Source: Desulfobacterales bacterium (lineage in GTDB: Bacteria > Desulfobacterota > Desulfobulbia > Desulfobulbales > Desulfocapsaceae). From it: a stretch of DNA of 7,861 nt. The position numbers were made by a program, and so were the translations under genes. Positions 6,488-7,861 of this stretch are shown piece after piece (positions within the stretch are counted from its first letter, which is position 1; every line of letters begins with the position of its first letter). The stretch spans positions 1 through 7,861 of the forward strand of contig JABDPQ010000084.1 of the NCBI GenBank assembly GCA_013042695.1, given 5' to 3'. The notes beneath the pieces are model-generated. The model made no database searches. It saw only the letters and a program-made list of their open reading frames with translations, and was not told the DNA's origin.

Positions 6488-7237
6488 ATGAAATTTCATA
6501 CCAGCAACTATACCGTTGAAATCGATCTGCAAAGTGCTAAATTTGGTTTACATCAAAACCAGATAGCCGTTTTCGAAAAACGCTTGGATGAAATAGCCAT
6601 TCAAGATGCTTCTTTTTGGGATATATGTTCGTATAGGCATGGCGTCTTGCGTTATGAATCAGAAACGCTCATGCCTGTAAAAACGATTAAGAAAAAGAGG
6701 AAGGTATTGCTGGTGCTTGGTAACCCAGCAATCCTTAGTGTCAAAAACGGCATGTTTTTCTACTCAAAGTCAAATGGTACCAGGCATGGGTTTTGGAAAA
6801 AATTAGCAAAAGCAGGTCTCGTTAAAATCGTGCGCAAAGAAACAAGACAAGCAGAGGCAGTAGTGCGGCGTAAAATGATATTGGAAGGTGCAGCATCCGA
6901 TACAAATCTGATTGGATTAACTACATTCTATAGTTTTCCGACACCAGGCGCAGACAATGCTAACCATTCTGGTGCAGCCGGAGTCGAAACTTTGTTTGAA
7001 CCGTTTCTTAAAAAAATGCGGCAGATGGAATCACAGCGAATTGTATCGTACCCATTTATCGATGGATCAATTGTTGTTTTCACCCAAAAAAGCTCATTGA
7101 GGCACTTTTATAATATCACGGGAATAAAACCCGTTTACTGGCCTATTCGCGGCAGAGGATCAGACGGTGAAGTGCTTGGTAAATTGCTGACCCGGGCTTC
7201 GCCTGTAACATGGCATAAAAATCGTCTTTTACAATAA
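6488..7237 (+). CDS. Uracil-DNA glycosylase superfamily-like protein (MUG-like), divergent
   Basis: A 249-residue protein placed by motif pattern only. After about 65 N-terminal residues ending in YESETLMP, a beta strand KVLLVLGNPA (72-81) leads into S84, GMFF (88-91) and NGTRHGFWKKLAKAGL (96-111). This spacing mirrors the mismatch-specific uracil-DNA glycosylase pattern: NPG, S, G.xF, then RFW and a helix. LTTFYSFPTPGAD at 144-156 matches the following GxTxLVxRPTPxAD element. UDG-fold enzymes remove uracil or mismatched bases from DNA. The second catalytic segment (HPS or NPS type) is not clear; SDG in GRGSDGEV near 223-230 is a possible relic, so activity is uncertain. The start could also be GTG at 6485. 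Neither start has a good ribosome binding site, and the frame stays open upstream to 6380, so the true N-terminus may be longer or broken. It has no signal peptide. Confidence 0.55.
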   Translation: MKFHTSNYTVEIDLQSAKFGLHQNQIAVFEKRLDEIAIQDASFWDICSYRHGVLRYESETLMPVKTIKKKRKVLLVLGNPAILSVKNGMFFYSKSNGTRHGFWKKLAKAGLVKIVRKETRQAEAVVRRKMILEGAASDTNLIGLTTFYSFPTPGADNANHSGAAGVETLFEPFLKKMRQMESQRIVSYPFIDGSIVVFTQKSSLRHFYNITGIKPVYWPIRGRGSDGEVLGKLLTRASPVTWHKNRLLQ

Positions 7238-7352
7238 GCAATTTGTTGCATTAGATTAATAGATACGAAATAGCTTTGAGTTCTCACATTGTCTGCTCTC
7301 TCGTCGTCTTGCCATCTCCTAACATCTGGACAAAGTGGAAGGACTCACCAGG

Positions 7353-7380
7353 TTGATTGACAAGTCAAGTTCATTATCAT
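7353..7380 (+). promoter_or_regulatory. Candidate sigma-70 promoter for the sucrose gene
   Basis: TTGATT (7353-7358), a 16-base spacer, and TATCAT (7375-7380). The -35 matches the consensus at four positions and the -10 at five. The leader to the start codon would be about 130 bases. A perfect TTGACA at 7357-7362 overlaps the -35, but it is only 12 bases from this -10. Confidence 0.35.
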
Positions 7381-7399
7381 CTCTGGTGATTTAAAATTT

Positions 7400-7415
7400 T
7401 GGCTCAAGCGATGCC
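7400..7415 (+). promoter_or_regulatory. Candidate sigma-54 (-24/-12) promoter element
   Basis: TGGCTCAAGCGATGCC keeps the invariant GG (7401-7402) and GC (7413-7414) with exactly ten bases between them, and the TGGC and TGC cores of TGGCACG-N4-TTGC. Three other consensus positions differ. It lies about 103 bases before the predicted start of the sucrose gene. No enhancer-binding regulator gene is in the window. Confidence 0.3.
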
Positions 7416-7505
7416 ATTAACAAAATGCTGTACTATTGTTACATAAGATTTAGCAGTAAGAAATAACCAATCGTATCACCACATTTAATTGCGTTTACTA
7501 CTAAA

Positions 7506-7510
7506 AAGGA
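7506..7510 (+). promoter_or_regulatory. Ribosome binding site of the sucrose gene
   Basis: AAGGA lies seven bases before the ATG at 7518 but only one base before the in-frame ATG at 7512. This decides for 7518 as the start. Confidence 0.65.
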
Positions 7511-7517
7511 AATGCTC

Positions 7518-7861
7518 ATGCCGCGCGATGGTCTTTATATTATGTGTATCAGCCTTCATGGTTTGATACGTAACGATTCTCCTGAACTTGGCCGGGATGC
7601 TGATACTGGTGGTCAGGTAAAATATGTTCTTGAACTCGCCAGGACATTGGGTGCTCTTGCTGATGTTTCTCGTGTGGACCTGGTAACAAGATTCATTAAA
7701 GACAAGAATGTCAGCTCCGACTATAGCGTTCCCACAGAGAACATTTCTGAAAATGCCCGGATCGTCAGATTGCGTTGTGGAGGAAGAAAGTATATTCGGA
7801 AAGAACTACTATGGCCGCACCTGGAAGAATTCATTGACAACGGCATTAAATATATAAAAAA
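7518..7861 (+). CDS. Sucrose-phosphate synthase-type glycosyltransferase, N-terminal part (3'-truncated)
   Basis: The first 114 residues of a GT4-family enzyme that joins UDP-glucose and fructose 6-phosphate to give sucrose 6-phosphate, in the cytoplasm. The N-terminus LYIMCISLHGLIR (residues 6-18) is followed by the signature GRDADTGGQVKYVLELAR at 25-42. This is the sugar-phosphate-binding glycine-rich region of sucrose-phosphate synthases. VDLVTR near 54-59, ARIVRLRCG near 81-89 and YIRKELLWPHLEEFIDN near 92-108 also fit that family. The reading frame runs off the window end without a stop. Sucrose synthase shares the DTGGQ region, but the KYVLELA context favours the phosphate synthase. Many bacterial forms carry a C-terminal HAD phosphatase domain; whether this one does cannot be seen. 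Sucrose often serves bacteria as a compatible solute, so stress or osmotic control is plausible but only inferred. Confidence 0.88.
   Translation, partial: MPRDGLYIMCISLHGLIRNDSPELGRDADTGGQVKYVLELARTLGALADVSRVDLVTRFIKDKNVSSDYSVPTENISENARIVRLRCGGRKYIRKELLWPHLEEFIDNGIKYIK

Larger units (their letters stand above)
7238..7517. other. Intergenic region before the sucrose gene
   Basis: This 280-base region lies between the UDG-like gene and the sucrose-phosphate-synthase-like gene. It contains no ORF that looks real. A GCAA/TTGC hairpin just after the stop at 7237 has only four pairs and no T-run, so no terminator is called. Its second half is AT-rich and holds the promoter candidates listed separately. 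Another pairing, TTAACA (7417-7422), 17 bases, TACATA (7440-7445), is weaker. Confidence 0.5.

Noticed and set aside
7239..7252. Hairpin GCAA/TTGC after the UDG-like gene
   Set aside because: Only four base pairs and no T-run, so not a credible intrinsic terminator.
7357..7380. Perfect TTGACA paired with TATCAT
   Set aside because: The spacer is only 12 bases, too short for a sigma-70 promoter; the overlapping TTGATT gives a 16-base spacer.
1..7861. CRISPR arrays, insertion sequences, tRNA genes or phage attachment sites
   Set aside because: No regularly spaced repeats, transposase-like frames, terminal inverted repeats or tRNA-like sequences were seen.

Overview
The window reads as a piece of a Gram-negative bacterial chromosome of moderate GC content. 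A twin-arginine export signal, a periplasmic-type molybdenum hydroxylase, a diguanylate cyclase and a sucrose-phosphate-synthase-like gene together would fit a proteobacterium or a desulfobacterota-type anaerobe. No marker gene is present, so that placement is inference. There are no tRNA, rRNA, CRISPR or transposase genes.

Layout. (1) Positions 1-483, + strand: the C-terminal GGDEF domain of a diguanylate cyclase whose N-terminus lies before the window. (2) Positions 543-4968, - strand: a compact four-gene cassette, transcribed right to left. It encodes a [2Fe-2S] subunit (iorA-like), a Tat-exported molybdopterin subunit (iorB-like), an XdhC/CoxI cofactor-maturation protein, and a MocA/MobA-type nucleotidyltransferase. 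(3) Positions 5122-5941, - strand: a secreted DUF4412-like protein and an overlapping 43-residue small ORF. (4) Positions 5942-6484: a long divergent intergenic region. (5) Positions 6488-7237, + strand: a protein with the sequence pattern of the uracil-DNA glycosylase (MUG-like) superfamily. Its frame continues upstream past the start codon to an in-frame TAG. (6) Positions 7238-7517: an intergenic region with candidate sigma-54 and sigma-70 promoter elements. (7) Positions 7518-7861, + strand: the N-terminus of a sucrose-phosphate-synthase-type glycosyltransferase, cut by the window end.

How the genes fit together. The cassette combines a two-subunit molybdenum hydroxylase with two dedicated assembly factors. 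MocA would convert molybdopterin to its cytosine dinucleotide form. XdhC would bind and protect the cofactor for sulfuration and insertion. The large subunit would then carry the folded heterodimer through the Tat pore. No FAD subunit and no cytochrome c are encoded here, so the periplasmic electron acceptor must be encoded elsewhere. The substrate cannot be named from sequence.

The most unusual points are the UDG-like protein with its upstream open frame interrupted by TAG, the overlapping small ORF, and a sigma-54-like element ahead of the sucrose gene. Nothing here proves a new system.
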